A stretch of DNA of 64,000 bases from Polytrichum commune (GCA_950295325.1 OX485804.1:43276001-43340000), one strand, 5' to 3'; positions 22,776 through 35,614 are shown, numbered from the stretch's first letter. Notes: generated by a model from the sequence alone, not told the origin. Numbers and translations: made by a program.

Positions 22776-24235
22776 GGAAGAGCTGCACCAAAAAAAGGAG
22801 AGCGTTAATAGCAGTAGACCAATCACATCACCAAGGGCAGCCAAGAAGGCTGGGGCAAACCTTATGTTCCTTGGAAATAAGGGTTTAGGCATCCAACAAG
22901 GGACGAGTGTATGGGTTGGTTTGCCCAAAATCAACCAAGAGGGAGAGGAACAACCACCAAGTAATTAATAGGCCACTGAAAGGTTAATGAGCCCTCACTA
23001 AATTAGTGGGCCTTTGAAAATAAATGAGCTCCACTTAATTAGCCAGGCCACTTGAAAAGTAGTGAGGCATCACTTCATTAATGAGCTACTTGGAATGTAG
23101 TAAGCCACATAGCAAGCCACTCAGGATTAGTAGGCTTTATGTCTAATTAAGTGTCATTTAGGCCACAGAGGTGAAGAAAAACAGAGGTGGAAGAAAATAA
23201 GGGCCAAGAAACAATTGTTTGGATATCCTTGAGAGTTTTCCCAAACCTAGATAGTGATAGGTGGATCTTCGAACAAAATCTACCGCATTTTGAACGTAAG
23301 AGAATAAAGAGGATATGTTCTCTCTTTTTAAGATTTTAGAGGAGAACTTATCATCTTCTTCGAGGAAAAAAAGAATTAGCAATCTAGGAGAGAGGCACAT
23401 GGCTGGAGCCATCTCTCACTACATATAGAATCTGGATTGAAGTCTACAATAGTAATTACCATTTTGGAAGTGGTGGTAGTCTGGTGGGGAGTCAAACCCC
23501 CACTCCTAGCTGCCAATCTGATAAGGAATCAACTTTAAAAGTAGTGTATGGATTTTGTCGTCAGTGGCATCAGTGGGGGAAACTACTAGTTTCCCACCAT
23601 GTGTAGCCCGACCTTCAAGTGGGGATCCATACCTTGACATTCAAGACTTTGGTTCGCCAACATGGATCAGGGGTCCATAGCTTAATCAACATCCTACAAT
23701 TAGTAAAGTGTCTATCAAGATTCCAAAACATACTACGAGCAAAAGTATATGCCGTATGATTAGCACTAGCCAACACCTACAACACCCTCTACCACATCCA
23801 CATATTCACGGACACCCTAAACACATATACCTCGTAAACAACCACATCTAGTGCCCATCTACTCAACACAACCACCTAAAGAAAACTCCTCTTAGCTTCA
23901 TAGTACACTTCCATCACATCATAGTTTCCATTTAAAATCACTATTTAAAAGTCCGAGCACACACATGCATCCAAAGGCAATGAATAACCGGACATACTCA
24001 CGAATGAAGGTGCACTCAGAAACCCCCATTACCCTGGTACACTCGTACATATAGCACACATCATCGCCTATAGACTTGCCAAAACCCCTCATTGACGAAC
24101 CTTTACAGGCACTATGGTGCTAATTGTTTTGTTTCTCTAGTCCAATTCAGGAATTAATGGGAATAGGATAGTAGTTGAACCAAAAGATTCCTAAGTTATG
24201 TATGTTTGAATAGGCTATTGTCTTGAGATATCATG
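22776..24235. other. Intergenic, no gene seen
   Basis: Contains GAGTCAAACCCCC near 23490, which vaguely recalls a pol III B box. No coding frame was recognised. Confidence 0.5.
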
Positions 24236-24239
24236 ATGT

Positions 24240-24696
24240 AGTGATTGAAAGGACCATAGTTTGGTAGAAGGAGATGTGTATGCTGAAATATGCACATGTT
24301 AATTGAAGGACATATAGGCTAGCATGTGGGAAGTCTCACTCTCTCTCGGTGAGTTGCTTTTCGAACCTTTCAAAAAATCTAATACCATTCTCGGTTTTGT
24401 AAGCGCTTCAACTCTCACGTGAGCAATTAGATCTATTGTTTGTGGCACTAGAGGGGTGATTCCCAAGTGATTGGAAGGACCATAGTTTGATAGAAAGGGA
24501 TGTGTATGCTGAAATATGCACATGTTAATTGAAAGATATATAAGCTAACATGTGGAAAGTCTCGATCTCTCTCGGTGAGATCCTTTTTGAACCTTTCAAA
24601 AAACCTTATACCACTCTTGATTTTGTAAAACCTTCGACTTTCACATGAGAAAGTAGATCTATGGTTTGTGGCACTAGAGCAGTGATTCCTAAGCTA
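24240..24696. repeat. Tandem duplication, 226-bp unit, two copies
   Basis: GTGATTGAAAGGACCATAGT at 24240 and GTGATTGGAAGGACCATAGT about 226 bases later start two similar units that share GTGTATGCTGAAATATGCAC and TTTGTGGCACTAGAG. No coding content. Confidence 0.88.
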
Positions 24697-25180
24697 CAAG
24701 ACCATTGACTATGAATCAAAAGACCTCCCGGGTGTTGGTACTGGGTGGTCATACCTTATAATTCCAAAAGGATTCCCATTGTGAAGTGTGTGTTTTGTGT
24801 ATGTCTCCTTTCATGGTTGGCCTAAAGGAGGCTAGAGAGACTATGGTTGTCGATGAATGTGGATTCTTCTTGATCACTGGGGCCTGAACCCCCAAGGAAA
24901 TGATTGAGAAGAACTGGAGTCTAGTAAGGTAGAGAGCGCTAAAACCAACACTTAAAAACGTCTCCCAATCACCAGCACTCTACTATCTTGAAGCGTTCCC
25001 CATGGTGTAGGAGTGTATGGGCCCACAGAGTGACGTTTTTAGGTGCCATTAGTGACGCCACCTCAAAGCAACCTCCACTACCTTCATGTAGGGTAGGTAA
25101 TGGGCTCCACTCTATCTCGGGTTGGTTCAAGGTGGGTTTAGGGTGGCTTGTCAGTGCCTATTCTAGCCATTCCATACATT

Positions 25181-25202
25181 GTGTGTGTGTGGGGGGGGGG
25201 GG
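25181..25202. repeat. TG and poly-G simple repeat
   Basis: A short TG run followed by eleven G residues. Confidence 0.9.
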
Positions 25203-25343
25203 TATAGCCATTCTATTCACAAAGGCACGAAGGTAGGCCCACAAAGCACAAAGGGGGTTGGTACCCAGGATGCAAGGTGATGGTTTTGCAAGTGAACTAG
25301 GTGGGATCATGGAGGTGGCATGTGGCTTTGCGCACCGTTACTA

Positions 25344-25731
25344 AGGTAGAAATACCATGACCTGTGAAAATAAGGTGATTCGCATGGAAGATCTGGTCTG
25401 ACAATCATGAGATAATTTTCCAAGATAGACGAGAAGGATTCATGAAGAATGAAAGTTGTTTCATATTTTCTCTGCCCTATACAAAAAATGCTACAATTTT
25501 TCAAAGTGGAAAGTTGTCCAACCCCCTACTTGTTCACTAGATTCTCCCTACACCAAACACGGTTATCCACATTTCCATATAGAACAATGCCTAAATCGGT
25601 TACCTCGTGAGTACATTAACACTTGAAGTTGCCGCCGAGCCATGATCTGTTTTTAAAATGGCACTTCACCATTATGACGGCGGTCTAGTGCACGGCTAGA
25701 GGGTGGTTAACATGTTATGGTATTTCTACCT
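25344..25731. mobile_element. TA-flanked MITE (AGGTAGAAATACCAT family), copy A
   Basis: The ends are AGGTAGAAATACCAT and its exact inverse, with TA on each side (25342-25343 and 25732-25733). The interior is the reverse complement of copy B at 43324-43744 (TCTATCTTGGAAAATTATCT in B, its inverse in A). No open transposase. TA duplication fits Tc1/mariner, though the tip sequence is not the Stowaway consensus. Confidence 0.82.
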
Positions 25732-26200
25732 TAATTGATCTTTGATCTAGCTTGGGTCTAGAACCCAGCTATGTTGTGTTGGTTCTAGGCAATGAAGGTG
25801 AAGGTCCTCATCATAGCCAAGGTCGTCATACATAGGGCCTATACATTGGTTTAAGGAAGCTAGTGGTTTTGACTTTGAATATTCATCAAATATCTAATTG
25901 AGGCTAAATTTTTCTTTTCTTTTCTTTATACCTATGTTTAGAACAAAGGCTAATATGATTTTTTATTTTTTAATATATCAACCATGTAGCCATATGTATG
26001 TGCAATATCTTAAAGTGTTGGTTTAAGCACCCTCTACCTTACTGCAAAGTTATATGTTTGCATAGTGAACACTGATTGGAATTCTAATAAGAAGTGGATT
26101 CTGACATTTCGGCTATAGCGGGAACTGGGACTCATTCTATACGGGGTAGTGACCTCGCATATCATAAAAATCTGTCACTGTATGGAGAAGATTTTTATAT

Positions 26201-26222
26201 GAGAGAGAGAGAGAGAGAGAGA
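26201..26222. repeat. GA microsatellite
   Basis: Eleven GA units. Confidence 0.95.
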
Positions 26223-26280
26223 GGTTTTGAGAAGGATGAGTAATCACATGCCGGCGAGGACAACCACGACCATTCTCTAA

Positions 26281-26864
26281 GGGTTGTTTCACACTATGGT
26301 CATCCAAGTTGAGAGGCCATGGGATTGAATGGTCAAACTTTGTTGGAAGTTAAAAGAAATGGGCTGAAAATAGATAGCCAAGAAAGTATAGGAATTGGAG
26401 CCTTTCGGCCATGCATAGTGTGAAGCCTCCAAAGGCCATGCCCAAAGTCCAAACCCTTGGTCATGAACTCCCATAGTCTCTCAACTTGGACGGCCATAGT
26501 ATGAGGCCTCCAAAGGCCAAGCCCAAAGTTCAAAGGAAGAAGGAGCATCCCACTTTATTCCCTACCCAAAACAACCCCTCTAATTTAATAGCCAAGATCT
26601 TGTCATTTTTTTAAAAAAATTTATAAAAAGAAATCAACGGCCTCTCGACCATAGTTTGGTTTCCATTCCTGTCCGACCCAAACTTCCTTCGAGAGTCCAT
26701 CGCCTTGGTCAAAAAGTACTGCCATGTAGGCGTTTTGGAGAGTGACGACCTTTGGACTTTGGCCTCTAGTGTGAAGGGTCGAGAGACCAAATTCTTGGTT
26801 TCTTGCAATCTAATTGGTGGAAATTGACGGCCTCTCGACCTTCGGTCATAGTGTGAAGCAACCC
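26281..26864. mobile_element. MITE with GGGTTGTTTCACACTATGG ends
   Basis: The left end GGGTTGTTTCACACTATGG and the inverted right end GGGTTGCTTCACACTATGA match at 17 of 19. The arms extend inward to the GAGAGGCC motif. An internal stretch (GCCTCCAAAGGCC..GCCCAAAG) is present twice. TAA is on the left but AGA on the right, so the target duplication is not intact. The end style resembles the Harbinger-like elements at 12534 and 39022. Confidence 0.65.
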
Positions 26865-26869
26865 AGAAT

Positions 26870-28560
26870 ATTGATTAGTAAGAAGTCCAAAGGTTTTCCA
26901 TTCTTCACCACGGGGTGGTACAAAGGAGACAAAAGGTCCTTACAAAGACTATTGGCCTAAAGGGAAACTAAGGAGACCAATGGAAAGCTCGTGTATAATT
27001 GTGGGGTGTGAATAGGACTTGCATACATGTGTGTGTGTGTGTTACTACTTATTGGTAATTTGTATTTGCATAGGTCTTGTGATAAATCAAAATTAGGAAA
27101 ACATAACTGACACTAAGGAAGCATGGATAGATGAACTCAGACTATGGACTTTCAACATGTACATCGGTCTGGCCTATTGTCCTATGAGGTGGACACCCAT
27201 ACTTGCAATTGGAGCTGAGGTAATTTTTTTTTAAAAAAAATTAAAAAAACTATGGTATGATAGCATTAAAATTAAGAACTAATTAAGTAAGGTTGAACAC
27301 CCTAGAAGGGTGACTTCACAACCCTTTCAAGTTACATCTAAAAAGATAATTAATACGAAACTATTGACCACACCAAAGTGCCTTTGGCTTTAGTGAAGAG
27401 ACAAAAATGGGATACTCTATGCAAGACTATTGACGATGGTTGTGCCTATGATTGTGCACTGCACAAGGTCTCAGTCAAATGAACTTATTGCTAGACTAGT
27501 ATGCGGGAAAATAGTGAGATGGAGTGACTATCATAAATGCATGTATTGCGGTTGAAAGATTCCAATTCCCTTGCACAAATGAATGAAATGTTAGTATAAA
27601 TCATGAATACTTTGAAATAAACCTATATTTTTCCAAATTAAACTTATTTGCCACACCTAGATGATACCAAAAAATCACCTTTTAAGTCTTCCTTGAGTGT
27701 TTCCTAGGGTTTTGTTTTCACCACAATCTAAACTATAAGCACGGTCAAGAACATAAAATCCTTCGTCCAAAAAGAACACACAAGACTCACAATTGAAACC
27801 ACCAAAGATTTTCAATATGTTGAAAAATGGCTAAACAACGACCAAATTGACCAAAATCTATCCAATCATTTTTGGAAAAATCCACACATCCATGGGGTGT
27901 GGACTCGTCCATACCACATACAAAGGAACGTGAATATAAGAAGGGATATTATTTGAGGCATTAGCGTGCATAGTATACATAAGGGAGATGTATTGATTTT
28001 CTCTAGTGTGTATATTTAAAAAGGCTATTAAGTATTTTGAAGAAAAGGTAGACGTACACAAAAGGCCCTAATATTTAGACAATTTTTTGACAATAGATGT
28101 GCTAGTTTTATCTAATTCACATTTTCATTCATTGCCGTGATATGGTAATAGTCATCAATGACTCTCTTGTCCATCCTTGTTAGGGTTTGCATTTGGGTTA
28201 CACAACAAGCTAGAGGCTCTTGGAGTGCCCATGGGCTCACTTGAGTTTTGTTCTCCAGATTGTGGCTAAGTTATTGTGCACTTTTCATTGTTTGTATAAT
28301 GTAATCATTGAATTACATGCTATGAATGGAAAAATGTTCAATGAAATTCTCATTAGAAAGTGAACAAGGATTTTACATGTAATAAAGGCATGTTTGATTC
28401 ATGATTTATATTTTGTATATGTAGTGGAGGCAACTATCACATTAAATTAAAAAGCTTAGTTTATTCCTTGATAGACTTCCCGTATATAATTAGGTTTAAT
28501 TTCGGAGTGACCCAAGCACGTCTTTTAGGTTTCCAATGAAGAGTCCACCCCCCAGGCACA
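26870..28560. other. Intergenic; holds a dispersed repeat pair
   Basis: The block 27940-28240 matches 45925-46200 on the same strand (TTTTCTCTAGTGT, GACAATAGATGTGCTAGTTT, GAGGCTCTTGGA). The phrase TTTAGGTTTCCAATGAAGAGT near 28525 recurs at 48392. No gene was recognised. Confidence 0.55.
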
Positions 28561-28659
28561 CACCACATATGCTCAATTATACAAACACTAAAACATTCAT
28601 TTGCCCAATACATGGGCAACCATAGAATACACATTTTTGGGCCCCAAACAAACACAAAC

Positions 28660-29330
28660 CCCAAATGCACACTATGCCATAAAAAGGACAAAGACCCTTG
28701 GTTGCACATGCTCTCCCTATGCAAAAATTAATTCCTCGAGAGGCTTAGAATTGCAAGACATAACAACAAAATCCACCACTAACCAATCTACTCAAATCAT
28801 GCACACACACATTGGGACACTTCACACTCACTAATGTAGGAACAAACAACAACACACCCCAAGACAATACTATCCCACCATGGATACTAAATCATACTTG
28901 CAACACCCCAAAATGTACAGCCCTAGCCAAACTATGACTAGACATTATCTATATCATAGGAGCACAACTAAAATAAACCGGCCCAAAAAACCCGAATCCT
29001 AATCTCCACATACAAATTATCAAATTCACATTTGCACACGATAGATCCATCCAACAAGCCACCAAAATCAAATATGATAAATACAACCCATTAATATAGG
29101 AGATTAAAACACAAGGAAGGCAAATCAATCCACTAAAAATCATAATTTTGAAGTAAGAGGTGCCAAACACACAAAAGAGATTAAAAGCCTAGATACATCC
29201 ATGCACCTATTAAAAAAATGAAAGAAATACACCAAACCACCATAAAATACCTCACATTTCTTGTCTTAAACAAACACAAACTAGACAACAAACATATACC
29301 CATATTCCGGGGGTTGGTAAATCATGAGCA
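28660..29330 (+). pseudogene. LINE retrotransposon fragment, zinc-finger-like and C-terminal region
   Basis: The plus-strand frame gives CHKKDKDPWLHMLSLCKN then, after a stop, FLERLRIARHNNKIHH. This is a Cys/His-rich motif followed by the RxARHN segment, which I associate with the region downstream of reverse transcriptase in some LINEs. Further on are KYDKYNPLI and IKYLTFLVLNKHKLDNK, which match the fragment at 8994-9282. Many stops; inactive. Confidence 0.65.
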
Positions 29331-29409
29331 CCTTGACACGAGCATGAGCATGTTAGAGAACACGGAGATAAGTTTCATAGGCCTCAGACACACATATATA
29401 GGGGGGTGA

Positions 29410-30105
29410 CAAGGTTTCGAGCGGGGCTCCCCGAAAAAAATTATTGGTGTGAGGTTGGTACTGCAACATGGCTGAAATAGAATCCAAAAGGAAAGCCATC
29501 ACAATTGCTCCCGGAATGCAAATAGAAATTTTTGAGATCCCAAATGTATGAGGAATACATCTTGAATGCCAACCATGAATCTCTTATGTCCAATGGCTTT
29601 ATTACCAAATACACAAATTGATGAAGAAATTTACAATAGTAACCAACAAATGCCCATTGCAAAGGCAAATTGAGCAACCAAATAATTCAACCAAACTGAA
29701 TGCAACTAAACTCAATTGAATAGCCATACGTGTATATTTCATAATATTCAATATGAGCTCCCACAAAACATGGAACATGAAGTTTCAAGAATGTGGAAAA
29801 CTCTTTGAATTGTCACATATGACCGGCCATGCCAAAGTGAAACAAAATTAAATGAATATCCTTCAATCAATGAGGCCACATCTACTAGCTCATGTTGTTC
29901 AAACATGAAATTCACACAAATACTAAATTTTGCACGTGGTTCTTGGTAGCCTTCTTGGAGGGCTACAAAATGCCTCGACATTCATGTGCTCTTTGGCCCT
30001 TGTTTTAAACTTATGGCAGAAATGATCATGGATTGGTGACCCTGAATGTAACGACATGCGTGCAGCTAATTCTGCCCATGGTGGAAGTATGTAGGTAGAG
30101 GAGGG
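29410..30105. other. Intergenic, no gene seen
   Basis: No supportable frame; see the rejected RNase H-like reading. Confidence 0.45.
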
Positions 30106-30108
30106 AGA

Positions 30109-30530
30109 TGTCACGGTATGCGGCGTCGGCGGCCGCACCTTATCCGTTGGGCTTTATCCATTTAGAGTTGGATGGATGAACCTTAGTTTTGGAAAGTGAG
30201 GCTCCTAAATGAGGAGCCTCCTCCTTGGCTTGGCATTCTTGCCAAGTCAAGTCTTGTGAGTGAGTTTGTGGAGAGAGCTTGTGTGAGGTGTAGATTGCAT
30301 GATTTTGCAATAAATCTTGAGTTCTTCTCCCTCTACTTACACTCTTGGATTCTCCCTTGGTGGAGTGAGAGATAGCTTGACTAATTGTGTGTATTTGAAG
30401 AGAGATTTAGAGATCTTATGAGTGTTCTACTCTCTCCCTTCTCTATCGAGATGTGTTATTCATGTGTGACCTTGCTATGTTTTAGTGTTGTTTGTTAGTG
30501 ATGGTTGGTACTCGAGCTGCAGTGACACAC
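30109..30530 (+). repeat. Probable solo LTR or 5' LTR remnant
   Basis: Begins TGTCACGG. It contains AATAAATCTTGAGTTCTTCTC, a polyadenylation-like context typical of plant Copia LTRs. It is followed by TTGGTACTCGAGCTGC, which resembles a damaged methionine-tRNA primer site (TTGGTATCAGAGC). No second LTR or pol region was found beside it, so this is a tentative call. Confidence 0.38.
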
Positions 30531-30559
30531 GATCGGTATTTATACGACAAAGAATCAAA

Positions 30560-31190
30560 CACAATCCTACAAGCATAGGAAAAATACATGAGTTCAAATG
30601 AGGATTAAACAAAATAAATTCCACATGGAGAAACATACATTTGCTCTATCCTCACAACTTATGGCCATGTCCTCACAATTTTTCATGAATGAAGGTATCA
30701 TGTGCCTAGAATCATTACTGCCTTTAGAAGACTCAAATTCCTCATCGATAGCACAACGGTTGTGCCATGGTTAAGGACACAACATCACCTATGAAAGCAT
30801 TTGTCGAATTTGAAAATGCCCCATCCTGTAGTGATGGCGAATGCGCACTTTGCTTTCTCACAAATGTAAAGCAGTCAAAGCAATGCGTCTAGACCACACA
30901 ATTCAAACCACCAAAACAAGTTAATGCACATATTGGAACCAAAATTTCAACCTACACATCAAAAACAACTATATTGCACATGAATTACATGTTTCCCAAG
31001 GAAATCTCCCTTTGCAAGAGAAAACACTATTAACACCCATCCAATGATCAATGACCTCGAACCGAAACTTTGGCATCCATTCCTTTGAGCTACATGTGAA
31101 GCACTAAAGACAAGGAGAATTCCACTATTACTTAGAATTTTTGTACATAAGATAAAACTCCACTTCCAGTCCCAAATGTTGTACTCGTTC
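30560..31190. other. Intergenic, no gene seen
   Basis: No supportable frame; the plus strand may hold unrecognisable upstream LINE sequence. Confidence 0.4.
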
Positions 31191-31279
31191 CAAGGTGGAA
31201 CTCTTTCACTAAAACTAGAGTGAGGCACATGAATACCATTGGGGACATCGTTAATCACCAAATGAGAACCGAATGAGGA

Positions 31280-31510
31280 CACCTCTGAACCAAATCCACA
31301 TCTCCTTCTCCTACAAGAAGCCATGCATATTTACAAATGATATCTACCTCACATGTATAGACTTCATATATGCTTTCGGCTCCATAGACCATGCAAGGTT
31401 GCTTGCACTAATGTTTGACCTAGGCTACCCCTTGGAGGGTATGGGAAAAAAGGGAGGAAAACCACACCTACATGTGGCAGTCAATTCCATGTACAACTCA
31501 TTGTGTTTTT
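31280..31510 (+). pseudogene. LINE reverse transcriptase fragment
   Basis: The frame reads NDIYLTCIDFIYAFGSIDH then ARLLALMFDLGYP. This is the RT block with the catalytic-Asp region DFxxAFxSIDH typical of LINE polymerases. A preceding segment in a shifted frame (LLLQEAMHIY) fits the upstream helix. The FADD-type motif and later RT blocks are not visible, so only a short piece survives. It cannot be continuous with the C-terminal fragment at 28660-29330, which lies on the wrong side. Confidence 0.75.
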
Positions 31511-32394
31511 TGTTAAAAGGTCTATTTTAAAATTTGAATGGGGCTCTCATAGGTGGGGAATTTTTGTAATGAACCCACCCCTCAATAAATTCAATGCACA
31601 ATATTTTTCAAATTAAATATAAAAAACAACAAAAATTTGTAATTAAAGGGGTCCAAAAATACTACCGCGCATCAAACTAACACCCCATTTAATTACTCTC
31701 TCAACATAGGTGTATACATGAAAACATGCTAAATGATCAACCCAAGGATTTTTGTTTTTGTTTTTTTCCTGTTTAAATGTAACAATGGATCCGTGCATGG
31801 AATTACATTAATATAAAAGTCTAGATTTTGAAAACATGTCTGGATTTTTGCTTGACTATGAGTTCTAAAGGGTGTCCACATTTGGAAGGTTATGGGAAGA
31901 TATCTAGTACATAGAGATTCACATGTGTTGTGAACCAATTCGCATGAACTTGCCACGTGCTATGGCGTGACAATGCAATGGGGCACTTATCTGTATCACT
32001 TTTTGAAAGCTATTTGAAGGTACTATTCCAATTGTAGACTATACAACATGTAGTATATTTAGAGATGCATGTCAAGGTTGTAATGAACTACACCATTTAT
32101 GGTATTGAGTCTCACTTAGTATTTTGAATTACACAAAGCTAATATCAAGGGATGTTCCTATAACTCGTTGATGCATATGCTAAAGAAAATACAAAGTATA
32201 ATAAAGAGAGGCCTTCATGCCACTTGCCCGCATAGGGGACTAATAAACTTTGGAGACTACTATGACACAATCCACGCAAACCCTAAAAGCAATACCACTC
32301 ATGGAGCCACAAACAAGCTTCTATCAAGCAGGGTATTAAAAGGCTAATTTTTCTTTATCCTCCCACTTCCCGTAGGATGTTATACATGCAATCA

Positions 32395-33045
32395 ATGCTA
32401 GCAAGTGGGTTGAAATATCTCTCAATGTCGATGATGGTCTAAATTTTTCTTCCTCAATGATGCAACCCATGGAAAAAAAAGATCAATAAAAGTTGACTGT
32501 CGAGGTTCATGGATGCCTCATAAATTTCACTTTGCCAAAATTATTTCCTTTACATGAAGATGTCTACTTTGCAACCATTAGATCTTCTTATGTTCATGTT
32601 TGGTTTTTACATGTATTTTTTTTTCTAATAGGTTTGTAGTGAAGTTAGCTACAACATATAAGTGGCCGACCACAAAAACATATGGTACCAAGTGTGATGT
32701 AAAGCCCTCAATATCAATGGCGATCTTATACAATTTCCTTCCTGAATGAAATGCAACCCTTGGAGAAACACTTACTGCCTCAGGAGGTTTAGGGATGCCT
32801 CACAAATTTCACTCACAAAAAGTTTCATGTACATGAAACCGTTTTATTTTAACACCGTTGAATGCTCTTATATCTAATCAAAATTTTAAATTTGATTTTT
32901 TCTTTGTCTTCCAAATTTCCCTCATGGGTGTGTATTGAAGTTACCGTATGGTACAAAGTGGGATGTAAAGCCCTCAATATCATTCAATATCAATGGTGGT
33001 CTTATAAATCATCCTTCCTCAATAGAGTTATTCGTAAAGTAAAGT
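32395..33045. repeat. Degenerate direct repeats, ~280-bp spacing
   Basis: Three units share GTGTGATGTAAAGCCCTCAA or CTCTCAATGTCGATG, then CTTCCTCAATGA or CTTCCTGAATGA, GATGCAACCC and GGGATGCCTCACAAATTTCAC. They start near 32398, 32690 and 32955. A further piece is at 35005-35070 (ATGCAACCCTTGGAGG, CTGCCTCAGG). Class unknown. Confidence 0.65.
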
Positions 33046-33699
33046 AGATGAAATCATGGATTTAGTCCCAAACCCTAAATGAGAATTAACACAAAGTCAC
33101 CCAAGATTTCTTGATGCGTAAATTACCATACACAAAGAGTGATGTGCAGCTATTAAAAACAAGTTTTCTAGCTTATCCTACTAGGATGGGTGGGCCAAGC
33201 TAGTCTTGCATGGGCCAATCCAAGATTTGGGATAGTGGGCATACTCTTATTTTGGATTCTAAAATTTTGATAAAGTTTGAAAAGTGGAAAGAGGAGGTCT
33301 CAAAATTTTTACCCAACCTTCAAAATACACTAACTCTCAAAATTGAGTAAATCAGTAGAACAAGAAATTTGAGAAGCTAATCTAGAAGAGCATTGACCTT
33401 TCTACCAAACCATAAATTGTGTTAGATGTGCAACCAAGTTGACTATCATCCTTCCAAATTTCAGCTTGAGTACCATATCAACAAGAGAGATATTACATTT
33501 TGAATGAACTTAGGTCTATTAACTCAGTCTTGGAATTGTTTTCATCACTCACCTTCGATTGCAAGAATAAGCCCACAACATTGCCTAGGGTTCTTCCTCT
33601 CACTTTTGGTTAATATTGTGGTCTCTTAGGATATTTTCTTACAATTATGAAGGTTTTCTTTGCCCATGAGAGCATTACTAAAGGGAGAAGAGGTTGAAT

Positions 33700-34640
33700 G
33701 TTATAGCCCTATTGCAACATGAAATGTCAAAATTGTTGGGTGCCTCTCAATCTACATGCTCTAGGGAACGTAGAGAGTGTGTCCCTCATGTGGAGTCTTC
33801 AAGAGGAGGGCACCCAAGAAGCATCACCCCTGCTCAACGATGAGCATGTTTAAAAGTCATCATAGTTGGTGGACTAGATAATGTTATAGACGTGAGGAAT
33901 GCTTTGAATGAGCACTTGAATGTGGTAGTGAGCACCAACACAGTGAGTCGTGCACTTCATGAAGCAAGTCTTGGGTCATTAGAGAAGGAAAAGAAGTTGT
34001 TGCTCATAGCCAAGAATGTGAGTTGCAGGTTGGAATTTGCTCAATGTCATCAAGATTGGACTATCCATGATTGGTATAGGGTGATTAGTGATGAATCTAA
34101 GATCAATCGACTTCCATATGATGGTCACACTTGGTGTTGGATAAGGGATGGAGAATCTCGATTACAAGCTCATCATGTGGGTCAAACAATTAAACATGGA
34201 CATGGTGCAATTTTGTGCGGGGTTGTATGACTTTCCCGTGGCATGTGCAAGATATAGGGGATGATGATACAAGCTTTGTATCCTAGCATTCTTCAAGATG
34301 GGGTCATGAAGACAATTGAATGATACCGTTTCAACCCTTCTTATGTAATATTTTAACATGATAATGATCCTAAACATATTGCAAAATTATTCAAGCAGTG
34401 TTTGTCAATGCAAAATTTTGGTGTACTTACTTGACCTCCTCAATCACTTGACCCAAATCCAATGGAACATGCGTGGGCACTTGTGAAATGGAAATTAAAT
34501 GAGTATCCGACACCAACCAAAAGAAATACTTCAAGTCTGGGAGCATGTGGAAGCTTCTTACCATTCCATCACTCTTGAGTAGTGTCAAAAGTTCTATCAT
34601 AGCATGCCCGATTGTCTCCAAGTTGTTTTGGGTTCTAAAG
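33700..34640 (+). pseudogene. Tc1-type DD34E transposase, decayed
   Basis: Cut-and-paste transposase of the Tc1 group. In one frame come a helix-turn-helix stretch (LLQHEMSKLLGASQSTCSR), a GRPR-like hook (RGGHPRS) and a second DNA-binding part (VSTNTVSRALHEA). The catalytic core follows, with the first Asp in VISDESKIN (34090), the second in HDNDPKH (34360) and the Glu in NPMEHAW (34465). Exactly 34 codons separate the last two, which defines DD34E. In-frame stops (34228, 34255 and at the IE*YRF, IF*HD and T*PPQ sites) and a frameshift after 34520 inactivate it. Terminal inverted repeats were not found. Usual plant mariners are DD39D, so this type is unexpected. Confidence 0.88.
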
Positions 34641-35571
34641 AGAGTGAACAAAATATTGATCTATAAGTAAATATAGGTTACAAAATTGAGTCAATGTATA
34701 TATCCCTCTTCAAATCATTTTTCCTTCATGTTAAGTTTTGCAATAGACATGAAACTTTAGAAATGATGTACTAGACTATGACTATCGACTTACAAAAGTG
34801 AAAGTTGCATGTTCTTGTTTTTATTTGCCTGGCATTATGAGTGAAAACTAATGTAGTGAATGATTGACTCAATTTTGAAAGTCAATGTGGGCTTTGAAAC
34901 ATGACAAGCTAACGAGCTCTTAATAGAAAGTTCTCTCAAAGAACAATCAAACCCACAATTTTTTTTTTTTCTCTCTTTGAGGATCTTTACGGAGAACTCT
35001 AACGAAATGCAACCCTTGGAGGAAAAAGGGTTTACCATTTCTGCCTCAGGGACATGAATCTCACTTGCATAAATCGGTGCCTGGGCAAAGCCTGTCTTCT
35101 GAAGCACCTCAATTAAGTTAGGGTTCCGATCGAAATTCCGATCTCGATTTTGATTTCTGTTGCAACTTTGTCGTGTCCGGGGGCGTGATCGTGAGGCTCT
35201 CCTTGATTTTGTGCACGAATGAAGGCTTTTGGGTCTCTGGGAGGATGAATGAGATAGGCATTTAACTTAAGTTAGCGTGTCAACAAACAAGCTTTCTTGA
35301 AGTTTATGGACATTCCCACACACTTGGTTCTAAGTCACGGTAGAGTTGATCACAAGTAATCCCAGCTACCACGTGGCCATGCGTGCAAGATGTGTCCACA
35401 CCACTCTTACAAACACATGGCCCCAAACATCACGGGTCCAAACAACATGCTTGTAAAATTGGCGCGACTCATTTTTATGTGGGGTCCAGACTCGATATGT
35501 CAATAATTTAACATAACAAATGGATATTTTCGGAACTGCTTTCTCTAGGGCCTCGTTTCATGAAATTGCAT

Positions 35572-35614
35572 GGTATGTATGTATGTATGTATGAATGTAT
35601 GTATTTGTTAAATC
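35572..35614. repeat. GTAT microsatellite
   Basis: About ten GTAT units with one interruption. Confidence 0.93.

Noticed and set aside
29441-29677. Minus-strand frame with GYYCKFLHQF and KPLDIRD, reminiscent of the Gypsy RNase H entry region
   Set aside because: Only a few residues fit, the downstream catalytic residues are absent and no other Gypsy segment lies nearby.
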